A stretch of 64,000 nucleotides of DNA from Tahibacter soli (GCF_025717065.2 NZ_JAOVZO020000003.1:434001-498000), one strand, 5' to 3'. Counted from the first letter of the stretch, positions 25,659 through 35,825 are shown. Notes: a model not told the origin generated them from the sequence alone. A program made the numbers and translations.

Positions 25659-26606
25659 ATGTCGATCAAGGCGCGCCCACTTCCCCTGATGCTGGCGCTC
25701 GCGCTCGCGGGTGCCGCGCACGCGGCCGACGAACCCGCGGCCAAGCCGAAGACGATGGCCGACATCGTCGCCGAATCCAAGCCCGGCGACTGGCGCGCGC
25801 TCGACCCGCAGAACGTGCTGTACGTCGACTTCGAAGGTCTCAAGCGCGTCGTGATCGAACTGGCGCCCGCGTTCGCGCCGAAGCATGTCGAGAACATCCG
25901 CGCGCTGGCGCGCGAGTCGTACTTCGACGGCCTCGCGCTCGTGCGCGAGCAGGACAACTACGTCGCGCAATGGGGCGATCCGGACGGCGAAGATCCGGCC
26001 AAGGTCAAGCCGATCAAGACCGCCAAGAGCAAGCTCGACGCCGAATTCGCGCGCAGCGACCGCGACCTGCCGTTCGCCGTGCTGGCCGACGGCGACGTGT
26101 ACGCGCCGGAAGTCGGCTTCTCCGGCGGCTTTCCGACCGCGCGCGACGCGAAGAACGGGCAGGCCTGGCTCGCGCACTGCTACGGCATGGTCGGCGCGGG
26201 CCGCGGCGACACCGCCGACAGCGGCAACGGCGGCGAACTCTACGTCGTGATCGGCCATTCGCCGCGCCACCTCGATCGCAACGTCACGCTCGTCGGCCGC
26301 GTGGTGCAGGGCATCGACCAGCTCTCGTCGCTGCCGCGCGGCACCGGCGCGCTCGGATTCTACGAAGCGCCGGCGAAAGGCCCGACGCTGACGCGCGTAC
26401 GGCTCGCGGCCGACGTGCCTGCGGCCGAACGCGTCGACTACGAGGCGCTGCGCACCGACACCGACACGTTCAAGGCGCTCGTCGACTCGCGCCGCAACCG
26501 GCGCGAATCGTGGTTCCTGACCCCGGTCGGAAAAATAGAACTGTGCAATGTGCCGCTGATCGTGCGCGAGAAGGCGAAGGCGGCGGCGAAGGACGCGAAA
26601 AAGTAG
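25659..26606 (+). CDS. Periplasmic cyclophilin-type peptidyl-prolyl isomerase
   Basis: A 315-aa protein with a cleavable signal ([13 protein letters not shown]). The cyclophilin fold runs from about residue 50 to 250: [56 protein letters not shown] is the usual strand-helix opening, and the later [11 protein letters not shown] and [23 protein letters not shown] match the FxMxxxG and GrV regions. The canonical FHR is changed to VRE, as in several periplasmic relatives, so catalytic rate could be low. Acts on prolyl bonds of exported proteins. Confidence 0.85.
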   Translation: MSIKARPLPLMLALALAGAAHAADEPAAKPKTMADIVAESKPGDWRALDPQNVLYVDFEGLKRVVIELAPAFAPKHVENIRALARESYFDGLALVREQDNYVAQWGDPDGEDPAKVKPIKTAKSKLDAEFARSDRDLPFAVLADGDVYAPEVGFSGGFPTARDAKNGQAWLAHCYGMVGAGRGDTADSGNGGELYVVIGHSPRHLDRNVTLVGRVVQGIDQLSSLPRGTGALGFYEAPAKGPTLTRVRLAADVPAAERVDYEALRTDTDTFKALVDSRRNRRESWFLTPVGKIELCNVPLIVREKAKAAAKDAKK

Positions 26607-26618
26607 GACTGACGCAGC

Positions 26619-29009
26619 TCAGCTCGCGACGGTCGCCGCAGGCGTCGTCGCGCTGCCGTCGCGTGCTTGCGCCGCGACCGGCCGCGCGGTACTGCCGAGC
26701 AGCGCGCCGAGTTCGTTGAGCGGCATCGGCTTGCGCACCCATTCCACCTGCCAGTCCGGCGGCGGGCGGTCGTGCGGGCCGTACGGCGCCGAGGCGCTGT
26801 GGATCAGGCAGCGCGGCAGCGGCAGTTCGAGCGCCTCGCACGACTCCCGCACGCGGCGGATCAGGTCGATGCCCGATTCGCGCTCCAGGTGCAGGTCGAC
26901 CAGGAGCGTATCGGGCGCGAAATCGCGCCACGCCTCATACGCCTCGTCGACCGTCGCGGCCACGCGGTGCTCGACGCCGAGCGACTCGAGCTGCATGCCG
27001 AGCAGGTCGCGTATCGTCTCGTCGTCGTCGACGAGCAGCACACGCACGAACGCGTTGCCGGCGGTCGCGGACGGAACGACCGGCGCCGGCGCCGGCGCGA
27101 ATTCCAGCGAAAACGAGAAACGGCTGCCTTGCCCCGGTTGCGTATCGAGCGACAGGCGTCCGCCGAGCTTGTCGACGAGCTGGCTCGCGATCGCGAGGCC
27201 GAGGCCCGCGCCGCGCCGGCCGGTTTCGGTGTCGCCGCGCTCGAACGGCTTCAGCACCCGCGCGATGTCCGCGGCGTCGATGCCGGGGCCCGAGTCGCTG
27301 ACCGCGAAATGGATGCGGCCGTCGCCGCCGGTGTGCGCGTCGAGCCGCACGTGGCCCGCGGCGGTGAACTTGACGGCGTTGCCGAGCAGGTTCGCCAGCA
27401 CCTGATGCAGGCGCGCCGCGTCGCCCACGACCCAGGTCGGCAGGCGCGGATCGCCGTGCAGCGTGAGGCTCACCGGACGGCCCGCGACTTCCGCCTGGAA
27501 CAGGCACACGACGTTGGACAGCAGATGCGGCAGGTCGAACGGCAGCGCGCGCAGTTCGACGCGGTCGAGCGCGAGCCGCGCATGGTCGAGATAGTCGTCG
27601 GCCGTGCGTACGAGGCCTTCGCTTGTCGTACGCGCGGTTTCGAGCAGACCGCGCAGGCGCGGATTGGCGATGTGCGGCAGCGTCATGTCGATCAGGCCGC
27701 AGACCGCCGCGAGCGGATTGCGCACCTCGTGCGCGGCCATCGCGAGCATGTCGGCGCGCGCGCGCGACAGCGCCGACAGCGCGCCGTTCAGGCGCTTGAG
27801 CCAGCGCAGACGCAGCCAGATCACCGCGACGAGCAGCGCGGCCATCGCCAGCGACGCGACGAGCGCCAGCGCGTACAGGCGCGTGCGCGACTGCGCGTGG
27901 GCCTGCGCCGACTCGGCCGCGACCAGGCGCAGATTGGTCAGTTCGCCGTCCTGCTTGAGTTCGTGGATTTCGCGTTCGCGCACTTCCGCGCCGTACTGCG
28001 CTTCGAGTTCGGCGACCGCGCGCGCGACTTCGACGCCCGACAGCCGCGCGTTGAGCGCGATGAGTTCGCGCGACGCGGCGAGCGCGAGCGCCGTGTTGCC
28101 GGCTTCTTCGGCGATGCGCGCCTTCGCGTCGAGCAGTTGCGCGGTGAGACGGCCGAGTTCGAGACGGCGGCTGTCGCCGAGCGCGTGGTCGAGTTCGCGC
28201 AGCGCCTCGTCGCGCCGGCCGAGCGCGGCCAACGCGCGCGCGATGTGGTGGCGCGAGGAGATCGTCGCGGTCAGCTTGCCCGCCGCGACCTCGTGCGCGA
28301 GCGCGCCGCGCGCCGCGGCCAGCGCGTGCGTCGCGTCGCCGCCGTCGAGATAGAGCGAACTCAACGCGTCGTCTAGCAGCGCCACGCCGCCGTCGCTGCC
28401 GAGCGTCGCGAGGCGGGCCCGCGCCGACTGCGCGAGCGCGATCGCCTCGGTGCGGCGGCCGAGTTCGCGGTACAGCCATTGCATGAGGTATTCGCCGTGC
28501 GCGCGGTCGAACTCGCGGCCGAGCGCAGGCCACGCGGCGTACGCGCGCTCGCAGTGCGCCTGCGCCTGCGGCGCGCTCTGCGCGACGAGCAGCAGCTGGC
28601 AGATTTCGCTGTCGGCGAGCGCGCGCCAGTACGGATCGTTCAGCGCGCGCAGACGCGCGGCGGCCGGCTGCGCGAGGTCCAGGCCCTGCTTGACCTGCTC
28701 GCGCTCGATCAGCGCGTGCGCGCGCAGGAGGTCGGCGAGCGGCGACGCGCCGGGGAGACCGTCCGCCTGTCCCAGGCGATCGAGTTCGAGCGCGACGTCC
28801 TCGACCCGCGGCGACGACAGCGTCAGCGCGGCGCGGCCGGCGTACCACAAGGCGGCCTGCCGCTGCGCCGGGTCGGTCGACGGCGCCGTGCCTCGTTCGA
28901 GCGCATCGCGCGGGCGGTCCAGCGCGAGACCTTGCAGCGGCGACGACGGCAGCGGAGCGACCCCGGTCAGGCCGAACAGCAGCATCGTGGCGGCGGCGGT
29001 GAGGTTCAT
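26619..29009 (-). CDS. Hybrid sensor histidine kinase / response regulator with helical-repeat sensor
   Basis: A 796-aa protein: short signal or membrane anchor (about 1-25), a long alpha-helical TPR-like periplasmic region (about 45-340), coiled coil (about 340-375), one membrane helix (about 378-399), HisKA with phospho-acceptor His427 in HEVRNPLA, HATPase (GNAVKF, DSGPGID, GAGLGLAI), and a C-terminal receiver from about 655 (VLLVDDDE, phospho-acceptor Asp705, and KPMP). No output domain, so it probably signals through a phosphotransfer protein elsewhere. The stimulus is unknown. It is convergent with the cyclophilin gene. Confidence 0.9.
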   Translation of the reverse strand: MNLTAAATMLLFGLTGVAPLPSSPLQGLALDRPRDALERGTAPSTDPAQRQAALWYAGRAALTLSSPRVEDVALELDRLGQADGLPGASPLADLLRAHALIEREQVKQGLDLAQPAAARLRALNDPYWRALADSEICQLLLVAQSAPQAQAHCERAYAAWPALGREFDRAHGEYLMQWLYRELGRRTEAIALAQSARARLATLGSDGGVALLDDALSSLYLDGGDATHALAAARGALAHEVAAGKLTATISSRHHIARALAALGRRDEALRELDHALGDSRRLELGRLTAQLLDAKARIAEEAGNTALALAASRELIALNARLSGVEVARAVAELEAQYGAEVREREIHELKQDGELTNLRLVAAESAQAHAQSRTRLYALALVASLAMAALLVAVIWLRLRWLKRLNGALSALSRARADMLAMAAHEVRNPLAAVCGLIDMTLPHIANPRLRGLLETARTTSEGLVRTADDYLDHARLALDRVELRALPFDLPHLLSNVVCLFQAEVAGRPVSLTLHGDPRLPTWVVGDAARLHQVLANLLGNAVKFTAAGHVRLDAHTGGDGRIHFAVSDSGPGIDAADIARVLKPFERGDTETGRRGAGLGLAIASQLVDKLGGRLSLDTQPGQGSRFSFSLEFAPAPAPVVPSATAGNAFVRVLLVDDDETIRDLLGMQLESLGVEHRVAATVDEAYEAWRDFAPDTLLVDLHLERESGIDLIRRVRESCEALELPLPRCLIHSASAPYGPHDRPPPDWQVEWVRKPMPLNELGALLGSTARPVAAQARDGSATTPAATVAS

Positions 29010-29179
29010 TCGCTCCTGGCGTTCGAGGGCGTCAACGTACGCAACGGTGCGGATGAAACGCCGCGCCGTGCCGTTTTGCTAAAAACGCATTTTGCACGCG
29101 TTGTAGCGGAAAGTACATTTTTTTGCGTGAGGCGGCGGTGATCCTGGAAAAAGCCGCGTCCTCGCTTAATGCATCTTTG

Positions 29180-29210
29180 CGCACGAGCGGCGCCGAGCGC
29201 CGCTCGTGCG
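29180..29210 (-). terminator. Hairpin downstream of phaZ
   Basis: A perfect 13-bp stem CGCACGAGCGGCG/CGCCGCTCGTGCG with a 5-nt loop begins 5 bp after the phaZ stop. No T-tract follows on the minus strand, so termination may need other factors. Confidence 0.55.
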
Positions 29211-29215
29211 CGGTT

Positions 29216-30460
29216 CTAGCTATTGTGCGCCGCGATAAACGCGCGCACGTCGGGGTAGACCACGTCGCGCCAGCGCCGGCCGCTGAAGATGCCGTAGTGG
29301 CCGGCGCCCTTCACCGTCAGATGCCGCTTGTGCTCGTCCGGCACGCCGCCGCACAGGTCGTGCGCGGCTTCGGTCTGGCCGAGACCCGAGATGTCGTCGA
29401 GCTCGCCTTCGATCGTGAACAGCGCGGTCGTCGTGATGTCGGCCGGGCGCACGCGGCTGCCCGCGACGTCCCACTGGCCGCGCGGCAGCAGATGCTGCTG
29501 GAAAACGGTCTTGATGGTGTCGAGGTAGTACTCGGCCGGCATGTCGAGCACGGCGTTGTACTCGTCGTAGAACTTGCGGTGCGACTCGGCGTCGTCGAGG
29601 TCGCCCTTGAGCAGGTCCTCGTAGAAATCCCAGTGCGAACTCAGGTGCCGGCCCGGGTTCATCGCGATGAACCCCGCGTGCTGCAGGAAGCCCGGATAGA
29701 CGCGGCGGCCGTGGCCGGGATAGTTCGGCGGCACGTCGTGGATCACGTTCGTTTCGAACCACGACAGCGGCTTGGTCGTCGCGAGGTCGTTCACCTGCGT
29801 CGGGCTGCGGCGCGTGTCGATCGGACCGCCCATCATCGTCATCGAGCGCGGCGTGGTTTCGCCGGCCGACGCCATCAGCGAGATCGCCGCGAGCACCGGC
29901 ACGGTCGGCTGGCACACCGAGATCACGTGCAGGTTCTTCGCGCCGATGTGGCGGATGAACTCCCGGATGTAGGCGACGTAGTCGTCGAGGCGGAACGCGC
30001 CCTGTTCGACCGGCACCATGCGCGCGTCGATCCAGTCGGTGATGTAGACCTTGTGATCCTGCAGCAGCGTGCGCACGGTGTCGCGCAGCAGCGTCGAATG
30101 GTGACCCGACAGCGGCGCGACCACGAGCACGACCGGGTCGTCCTTGAGGTCGGCGACGGTCGCCGGATCGTCGCTGAAGCGCTTGAAGCGGATCAGGTTG
30201 CAGAACGGCTTGGCCAGCGCGCGGTATTCGACGATCGGCACGTTGTGGCCGTGCGCGTTGACGCTGCCGATGCCGAACTGCGGCTTTTCGTAGTCCTTGC
30301 CGAGCCGGTAGATCAGCTCGTAGCCCGCCGCGATGCGCGGCGCGCCCGGAAACTGCGACAGCATGCTGCCCTTGGCGCTCCACATCTTGGCGCCGGCTTC
30401 GGCGAAATACACCAGCGGGCTCATGAGCGAACGCTGGAATTCGTGCAGGTGATACAGCAT
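29216..30460 (-). CDS. phaZ: Intracellular polyhydroxybutyrate depolymerase
   Basis: This enzyme mobilises stored polyhydroxyalkanoate granules. The product is 414 aa from ATG 30460 (MLYHLHEFQRSLM, the standard N-terminus; the frame opens 15 codons earlier). The nucleophile is Cys183 in VISVCQPTVPV, the cysteine box used by intracellular depolymerases instead of a lipase serine. TDWIDARMVP and the terminal GAGHYGIFSG with the catalytic His are present. No PHA synthase is in the window. Confidence 0.93.
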   Translation of the reverse strand: MLYHLHEFQRSLMSPLVYFAEAGAKMWSAKGSMLSQFPGAPRIAAGYELIYRLGKDYEKPQFGIGSVNAHGHNVPIVEYRALAKPFCNLIRFKRFSDDPATVADLKDDPVVLVVAPLSGHHSTLLRDTVRTLLQDHKVYITDWIDARMVPVEQGAFRLDDYVAYIREFIRHIGAKNLHVISVCQPTVPVLAAISLMASAGETTPRSMTMMGGPIDTRRSPTQVNDLATTKPLSWFETNVIHDVPPNYPGHGRRVYPGFLQHAGFIAMNPGRHLSSHWDFYEDLLKGDLDDAESHRKFYDEYNAVLDMPAEYYLDTIKTVFQQHLLPRGQWDVAGSRVRPADITTTALFTIEGELDDISGLGQTEAAHDLCGGVPDEHKRHLTVKGAGHYGIFSGRRWRDVVYPDVRAFIAAHNS

Positions 30461-30600
30461 GCGGATACGACTCGTTGTGCGTTGCGGAATTCTAAGTCCA
30501 AGCAAGCTTCATACCGTGGTGCCGAACGTCACTTCGTGTGTCATCTCTATGCAAGTACGAAGTTTTTCGACAAATGCCGCCGGAATGTGCGCGCGCTCAC

Positions 30601-31242
30601 TCAACCATTCGTCGAAAGTCCGCGTAAAGCGTCCTTGAAGATGCGCGCGACCGCGGCCGCGTCGAGCGGGGCATGTCCGAGCAGCAAGCGGAAAAACAGG
30701 GGGCCGTAGATCAGATCGAGCGCCACGTCGACGTCGAGATCGTCGCGCAGTTCGCCGTCGGCGACGGCCTGCGCGAGCAGCGCGCGGCCTTCCTCGCGCC
30801 GCGCCAGCACGAAATGGTTGCGGAACGCCTTGGCGAGTTCGCTGTTCGCGTCGGCCGAGGCGATGAGGCTCGCCGCGCTGCGGCCGGTCGGCGTCGCGAA
30901 CACGTCGGCCACGTCGGTCAGCTGCCGGCGCAGGCTCGCGAGCGCGGAGCGTTTGCGCGGCGAAGCCGGCGGCGGCGCGGGCTCGCTCATCAGCGCGGCC
31001 ATCGCGACGGCGTGGCGGTCGGGCCACCAGCGGTACACCGTCGGCTTGCCGACGCCGGCGCGCGCGGCCACCGCTTCCATCGTGACGCCGGAAGGACCGG
31101 CTTGCGCGATCAGTTCGCGCGCGGCGCGCAGGATCGCCTCGCGCGCCTGCGTGCTGCGCGGCCGGCCGCGGGCGCGCGGCGGTGTTGCGGCGGCGATCGG
31201 TTCGGCGGTGTCGACAGAGGGCGGCTTGACGGGCTTAGGCAT
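30601..31242 (-). CDS. TetR family transcriptional regulator
   Basis: A 213-aa regulator. The N-terminal helix-turn-helix (about 30-80) reads REAILRAARELIAQAGPSGVTMEAVAARAGVGKPTVYRWWPDR, typical of TetR; the C-terminal part is a helical ligand/dimer domain like TetR_C_11. It diverges from the VOC gene, with a palindromic site between them, so the VOC gene and itself are the likely targets. Ligand unknown. Confidence 0.92.
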   Translation of the reverse strand: MPKPVKPPSVDTAEPIAAATPPRARGRPRSTQAREAILRAARELIAQAGPSGVTMEAVAARAGVGKPTVYRWWPDRHAVAMAALMSEPAPPPASPRKRSALASLRRQLTDVADVFATPTGRSAASLIASADANSELAKAFRNHFVLARREEGRALLAQAVADGELRDDLDVDVALDLIYGPLFFRLLLGHAPLDAAAVARIFKDALRGLSTNG

Positions 31243-31253
31243 TTTTGAAACGA

Positions 31254-31264
31254 TACGTAACGTA
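31254..31264. promoter_or_regulatory. Candidate TetR operator
   Basis: The perfect dyad TACGT-A-ACGTA lies 12 bp upstream of the tetR ATG, in the tetR/VOC intergenic region. TetR regulators commonly bind such palindromes over divergent promoters. No clear promoter hexamers could be assigned around it. Confidence 0.4.
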
Positions 31265-31300
31265 ATTCAACCGCGACCAGTTTATCCGAGGAGACGAACG

Positions 31301-31761
31301 ATGACTACGCCAAGGGCATTCCCGCCGGCTACCACACGCTGACGCCGTACCTCATCGTGCGCGACGGCGCGCGCGCGATCGACTTCTACGCCGCCGCGTT
31401 CGGCGCGAAGGAACTGTTCCGCCTCGCCGACAAGAACGGCAAGGTCGGCCACGCCGAACTCGAACTCGGCGATTCGCGCTTCATGCTGGCCGACGAATTT
31501 CCGGACTTCGGCGCGCTCGCGCCGCCGAGCGTCGGCGGCACGCCGGTCTGCCTGCACGTCTACGTCGCCGATGTCGATGCGGCTTTCGCGCGGGCCGTCG
31601 CGGCCGGCGCGACCGAACTGCGCGCGGTCGCCGACCAGTTCTACGGCGAGCGCCGCGGCATGCTCGCCGACCCGTTCGGGCACAAGTGGTCGCTCGCGAC
31701 GGCGGTGCGCGACGTGTCGCCGGAAGAAATGCAGAAGATCTGGAGCGAGACGACGGCCTAG
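31301..31761 (+). pseudogene. VOC (glyoxalase/bleomycin-resistance) family protein, apparent N-terminal frameshift
   Basis: The ATG at 31301 has a good ribosome binding site (GAGGAGA, 31288-31294) and encodes MTTP, but its frame stops after 13 codons. The VOC fold is in the -1 frame: KGIPAGYHTLTPYLIVRDGARAIDFYAAAFGAKELFR, continuing to 31761. One missing base near 31312 (CCAAGGG for CCAAAGGG) would restore a PhnB-type protein of about 153 aa. If the base is truly absent, translation could begin only at GTG 31357, giving 134 aa that lack the first beta strand. The domain otherwise looks intact and GC-typical. Probable target of the divergent TetR. Confidence 0.75.
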
Positions 31762-31778
31762 CCGTCGCAGCAGCCGCA

Positions 31779-31805
31779 GCCGCCGCGCCGTTGCGGCGCG
31801 GCGGC
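31779..31805. terminator. Bidirectional hairpin between convergent genes
   Basis: A perfect 12-bp stem GCCGCCGCGCCG/CGGCGCGGCGGC with a 3-nt loop sits between the VOC stop (31761) and the stop of the convergent oxidoreductase gene (31813). Confidence 0.5.
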
Positions 31806-31812
31806 GCAAGAC

Positions 31813-33276
31813 TCATTGCGCGTAGGTCACCGGCTCGCTCGACCGCGACGCCCACCGCGAAACGAGACGCGACGTGCGCTCGGTTTCGGCCTGCGCCGCG
31901 CAATGCTGAAACACCTGCACGGCGATGCGGCGCGCCTGCTGGCGGATTTCCGGAATGGCCGTCGACTCCCAGTCGCGGCCGCGGCACAGCGCGCCGAGCG
32001 TCCACAGCGCCTCGCGCGGCGACAGGCGGCCCTGCGCGTCGGTGACGAGGCCGAGGCCGAGCGTATCGGGCGCGGCGAGACCGCCGTCGACGAGCGAGCG
32101 CACGAGCGGATGGCGCGTCGCGCGCGTGTCGGTGTCGAGTCCGACCGCCTGCAGCACGAGATCGAAGCTTTCGACCTTCGGCGCTTCGGCGTCGTGCGTC
32201 GGGCCGGTCGTGTACGCGAGGATCGGCCGCTTGTTCTTGCCGACGTGGAACGAGGCGATGCGGCCGGCGCGCACCTCGATGCGGCGATCGGCGATGAGTT
32301 CGACCATGCGCCGCGCGACCTGCGGCGGCATGCGATGGCGCCCGCCGTCCCAGATGCCGCGCAGGTGGCGCAGGAAGCGGCGGCGGTCGCCGGCGTCGAG
32401 CAGGCGCCACAGCTCGGGCGTCGTATGGCGCAGGCTGTCGACGACCGTGCGCCAGTCGTCCGCCTCGTCGCAATGCTCGCGCACGAGCCGCGCCCAGCGG
32501 CGCAGATTCGGGTCGGCGCGCAGTTCGTCGACGAGCCCTTCGAGCCCTTCGGTCGGCGCCTTCGCTTCGCCGGTGTGCGCGGCCGGCAGCCGGCCGCGGC
32601 GCGACAGCAGCGTCACGCGCACCTGCGGCCAGCGCTCGGTGACGCTGAGCGCGAGATCGACTGCCGAAAGGCCGGAGCCGACAATCAATACTTTGCGCAA
32701 ACGTTCAAAAGACAGCGTATTGCCGGACAGCCACTGCCACGGATCGAGCACGTAGCGGCCCGCGTCGATCAGTTCGTCGCGCGCCTGCGGCAGCGGGCGG
32801 CTCGGCAGCGCGCCGGTGGCGACGACGACGACGTCGGCGCGCGTGGGATAGCCGGTCGTGTCGGTGAGGCGGTAGCCGCCTTCCGGATCGGCGGTCACGC
32901 GCTCGATCTCGGTGCGCAGGCGCGATACGCGGATGCCGCGAAACGACGCGCCTTCGAGCGCGCGCGACACGCGCGCCTCGAGATAGTCGCCGTAGAGGCG
33001 GCGCGGCAGGAAATCGCCGGCGCGCGCGTCGGGCAGGTGCTGGCGCGCGAACTCGAGAAACTCGGTGGGCTCGGGGGAGTTGAGGCCCATCGCGGTCGCG
33101 CGCACGTTGAGCAGGTGCTCGTCGACCGGAGTTCCGTAGGCGACGCCGCGCGTGCCGCCGCGCGTACCGGAATACCAGTTCAGCTCGGCGGGCATGCCGA
33201 CGCCATGCTCGAGCAGTTCGGTGATGACGAAGGCGGCGGCGGCGCCGCCGCCGATGATGGCGACTGTCGTTCCCAC
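31813..33276 (-). CDS. FAD/NAD(P)-binding oxidoreductase (PF13454-like)
   Basis: A 487-aa protein. The N-terminal dinucleotide fold has VAIIGGGAAAAFVITELL (FAD) and a second Rossmann motif KVLIVGSGLSAVDLAL (about 195-210, NAD(P)H). The pattern GVAYGTP...LLNVRATAMGLNSPEPTEFLEFARQ is typical of the FAD-NAD(P)-binding family related to hydroxyacylglutathione- and lysine-monooxygenase-like enzymes. The substrate is unknown. It is monocistronic, followed by the shared terminator. Confidence 0.82.
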   Translation of the reverse strand: MGTTVAIIGGGAAAAFVITELLEHGVGMPAELNWYSGTRGGTRGVAYGTPVDEHLLNVRATAMGLNSPEPTEFLEFARQHLPDARAGDFLPRRLYGDYLEARVSRALEGASFRGIRVSRLRTEIERVTADPEGGYRLTDTTGYPTRADVVVVATGALPSRPLPQARDELIDAGRYVLDPWQWLSGNTLSFERLRKVLIVGSGLSAVDLALSVTERWPQVRVTLLSRRGRLPAAHTGEAKAPTEGLEGLVDELRADPNLRRWARLVREHCDEADDWRTVVDSLRHTTPELWRLLDAGDRRRFLRHLRGIWDGGRHRMPPQVARRMVELIADRRIEVRAGRIASFHVGKNKRPILAYTTGPTHDAEAPKVESFDLVLQAVGLDTDTRATRHPLVRSLVDGGLAAPDTLGLGLVTDAQGRLSPREALWTLGALCRGRDWESTAIPEIRQQARRIAVQVFQHCAAQAETERTSRLVSRWASRSSEPVTYAQ

Positions 33277-33464
33277 GGGTAGATCCTCTCGGATGGCTGG
33301 TGTGGCTCGGTGGTCGTCGACGCGGGTGTCCGCGTCGGTGCTACGACACCATTCGCCCGGTTAAACGGTTGCTAAATGTCGGCGAGACACCGGCGGCACG
33401 GTCATGGCGCGTATTTGTTTCGATATGACGTTTCGGTCGGTCGCGCCGCATTGTCCCGTCGCGG

Positions 33465-35825
33465 CTAGGCGTGGCCGAGCGCGCGCGCCGCCGGCATCCG
33501 CACCGCGCGCCGCGCCGGCCAGGCGCACGCGACGATCGACACGACGCCGAGCATCGCCGCCCACGCGAACGCGCCGTCCGCGTTCGGCCACGCGCGCATC
33601 GGCACCGCGAACATCACACGGCCGAACGCGTCGGCGAGCGCGTAGCCGATCGGCATCGACAGCGCGAGCGACGCGAGCCACGCGAGTGCGCAGACAACGA
33701 GGCCTTCGGCCTGCACGAGGGTCATGATCGCGCGGTCCGACGCGCCGATCGCACGCATCACGCCGATTTCGCGCGTGCGTTCGAGCACGCCGAGGCTCAT
33801 CGTCGACGCAAGACCGATGCCGCCGATCGCGATCATCGCCCACGCCATGACGCCGAGAAACTGCACGACCATCAGCAGGTGATCTTCGAACACGCGCCGC
33901 GTCTCGCGCATGACCTCGCTGCCGGCGACCGCGAAGCCCGCGCCGTCGAGCGCCGCGCGCAGGCGCAGTATCGTGTCGAGCTGCGCCGCCGGTTCGCTCG
34001 ACGCGAGCTTCACGAGCAGCGTCGAGGCGAGAACGCCGCCGCGTGCGGCATCGAGCGCCGCGGCGGGCGCGTACGCGAGCGCCTGCGGGCCCGCGTCGAC
34101 GACGCCGACGACGCGCCAGCGCGTCGGCTTGCCGTCGATCTGCAGTTCGACCTCGGCATCGAGTTGAATCAAAGGCTCGTTTTTCAGCAGTCGGCGGCTC
34201 ACGACGAGCGCGTTGCCGTCGGTCGCGCCCAAGCCACGGCCGCGCTCGACCGACAGCGCGAGCAGCGGCGATTCGGCCGGCAGGCCGACGAGCGCGAACG
34301 CGTCGCCGTCGAGGCCGTCGGCGTGCCGCAGCACGCCGCGCGCCTTCGCGAGCGCCTGCACGCCGGCGACGCCCGGCACGGTCGCGGCGGCGGCTTCGAG
34401 CCGCGCCGCTTCCGCGTCGTCGACGAGGCGCAGCGACGCGTCGTAGCGATGGCCGGCGAACAGGTGCGCGACCGACGCACGCACGCCGCTCGCGAGATTG
34501 GCGGCGCCGAGGTACACCGCGCCGCCGGCCGCGAGCGCGAGGACCGTCAGCACCATGCGCGCGCGGCGGCGAAACGCGTTGCCGATCGAGAGGCGCAGCG
34601 GCCGTCCGACGAACGGCAGCGCGAAACGGCGCCGCACGACGCCGCCGTCGGCGGCGATGCCGGCGTCGCGCAACGCGTCGGCGGCGCGCATCCGGCTCGC
34701 GCGGGCGACCGGCAGCGCCGCGGCCGCGACCGGCAGCAGGCAGCCCGCGGCGAACTGCAGCGCGAGCGCCCACGCGGGAATCGCCGTATCGCCGAGCGGA
34801 AAATTCAACATGTCGAGTTTCATCGCCGCGTACGGCCGCGCGATCGCGACCGCGAGCGGCAGCGCGACGAGCGATGCGGCAACGCCGAGCGCGAGCGCGA
34901 AGCCGGCGTACAGCGCGGCGATGTCGCCGGGCGACGCGCCGAGCACCTTCATCACGCCGATCTCGCGCGTCTGCGCGGCGAGCATCGCCGCGACGAGATT
35001 GACGACGAGCAGCGCGCAGACGACGAGCGTCAGCACCGCGAACGCGCCCTGCGTCAGCGCCAGCGAGTCCATCTGCGCCGCGTGCGCGTGCTCGCCGGGC
35101 ACCGGCACGTCGATGCCGGTCACGCGGCCGCCGGCCGCTTCGATCGACGCCTTCGCGGCGACCGCGACGCGGCGCACGGCGTCGCGATCGAGCGCGTCGC
35201 GCACGACGAACTGCACCTCGTCGAAGGTCGCCGGCACGCGCAGCCGCGCGAGCGTCGCCGGCGTCGCGAACGCGTACACGACGTGATCCATCCAGCCCGG
35301 CGGCAGGCTCACGTCGCGCACGATGCCGGCGACGGGCAGCGCGACCGCGTCGTTGCCGCCCGCGGAGAGCCGCAGTGTACCGCCGAGCGCGGCGCCGGAG
35401 AATTCGAGCGACGAGCGTTCGAGCACGATTTCGCCGTCGCGCGGCGGCCACGCGCCCTCGTCGGGCAGCAGCCGGCCGATGCCGGACGCGTGCCAGTCCG
35501 ACAGCGCGAACACCTGCGCGCGCGTGCGCCGTCCGTTCGCGTCGGCCGTCGCGAAGACGACGCGCCGCGCGCGCACGGCGGCGATCGCGGGCAGGTCGCG
35601 CACGCGCGCCAGCAGCGCGTCGTCCACGCGCTCGACGCGCAGCGTCGCCGACACCGGACGGCTCGCGAGGAACGTCTGCGCGGTCACGCGCTGCACGAGC
35701 GCCCACGACGCGAGCAGCGCGCCAGCGCCGGCGAGGCCGACGACCATCGCGACGATCGCGAGTGCCGTGCGCGCCTTGTGCAGCGACGCGTCGCGCAGCA
35801 TCTTGCGCCAGCGCGGGCTAAGCAT
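33465..35825 (-). CDS. ABC transporter permease, MacB/FtsX type, duplicated
   Basis: A 786-aa permease with two FtsX repeats: an N-terminal helix and long periplasmic domain (about 35-240), three helices (about 250-380), a second anchor (about 415-440) with periplasmic domain (about 440-655), and three C-terminal helices. The paired motifs TREIGVMKVLGASPGDI and TREIGVMRAIGASDRAI are the cytoplasmic FtsX loops. Such LolCDE/MacB relatives transmit force to export lipids, lipoproteins or peptides. It overlaps the ATPase gene by 8 nt. The cargo is unknown; no MacA-like adaptor is adjacent. Confidence 0.87.
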   Translation of the reverse strand: MLSPRWRKMLRDASLHKARTALAIVAMVVGLAGAGALLASWALVQRVTAQTFLASRPVSATLRVERVDDALLARVRDLPAIAAVRARRVVFATADANGRRTRAQVFALSDWHASGIGRLLPDEGAWPPRDGEIVLERSSLEFSGAALGGTLRLSAGGNDAVALPVAGIVRDVSLPPGWMDHVVYAFATPATLARLRVPATFDEVQFVVRDALDRDAVRRVAVAAKASIEAAGGRVTGIDVPVPGEHAHAAQMDSLALTQGAFAVLTLVVCALLVVNLVAAMLAAQTREIGVMKVLGASPGDIAALYAGFALALGVAASLVALPLAVAIARPYAAMKLDMLNFPLGDTAIPAWALALQFAAGCLLPVAAAALPVARASRMRAADALRDAGIAADGGVVRRRFALPFVGRPLRLSIGNAFRRRARMVLTVLALAAGGAVYLGAANLASGVRASVAHLFAGHRYDASLRLVDDAEAARLEAAAATVPGVAGVQALAKARGVLRHADGLDGDAFALVGLPAESPLLALSVERGRGLGATDGNALVVSRRLLKNEPLIQLDAEVELQIDGKPTRWRVVGVVDAGPQALAYAPAAALDAARGGVLASTLLVKLASSEPAAQLDTILRLRAALDGAGFAVAGSEVMRETRRVFEDHLLMVVQFLGVMAWAMIAIGGIGLASTMSLGVLERTREIGVMRAIGASDRAIMTLVQAEGLVVCALAWLASLALSMPIGYALADAFGRVMFAVPMRAWPNADGAFAWAAMLGVVSIVACAWPARRAVRMPAARALGHA

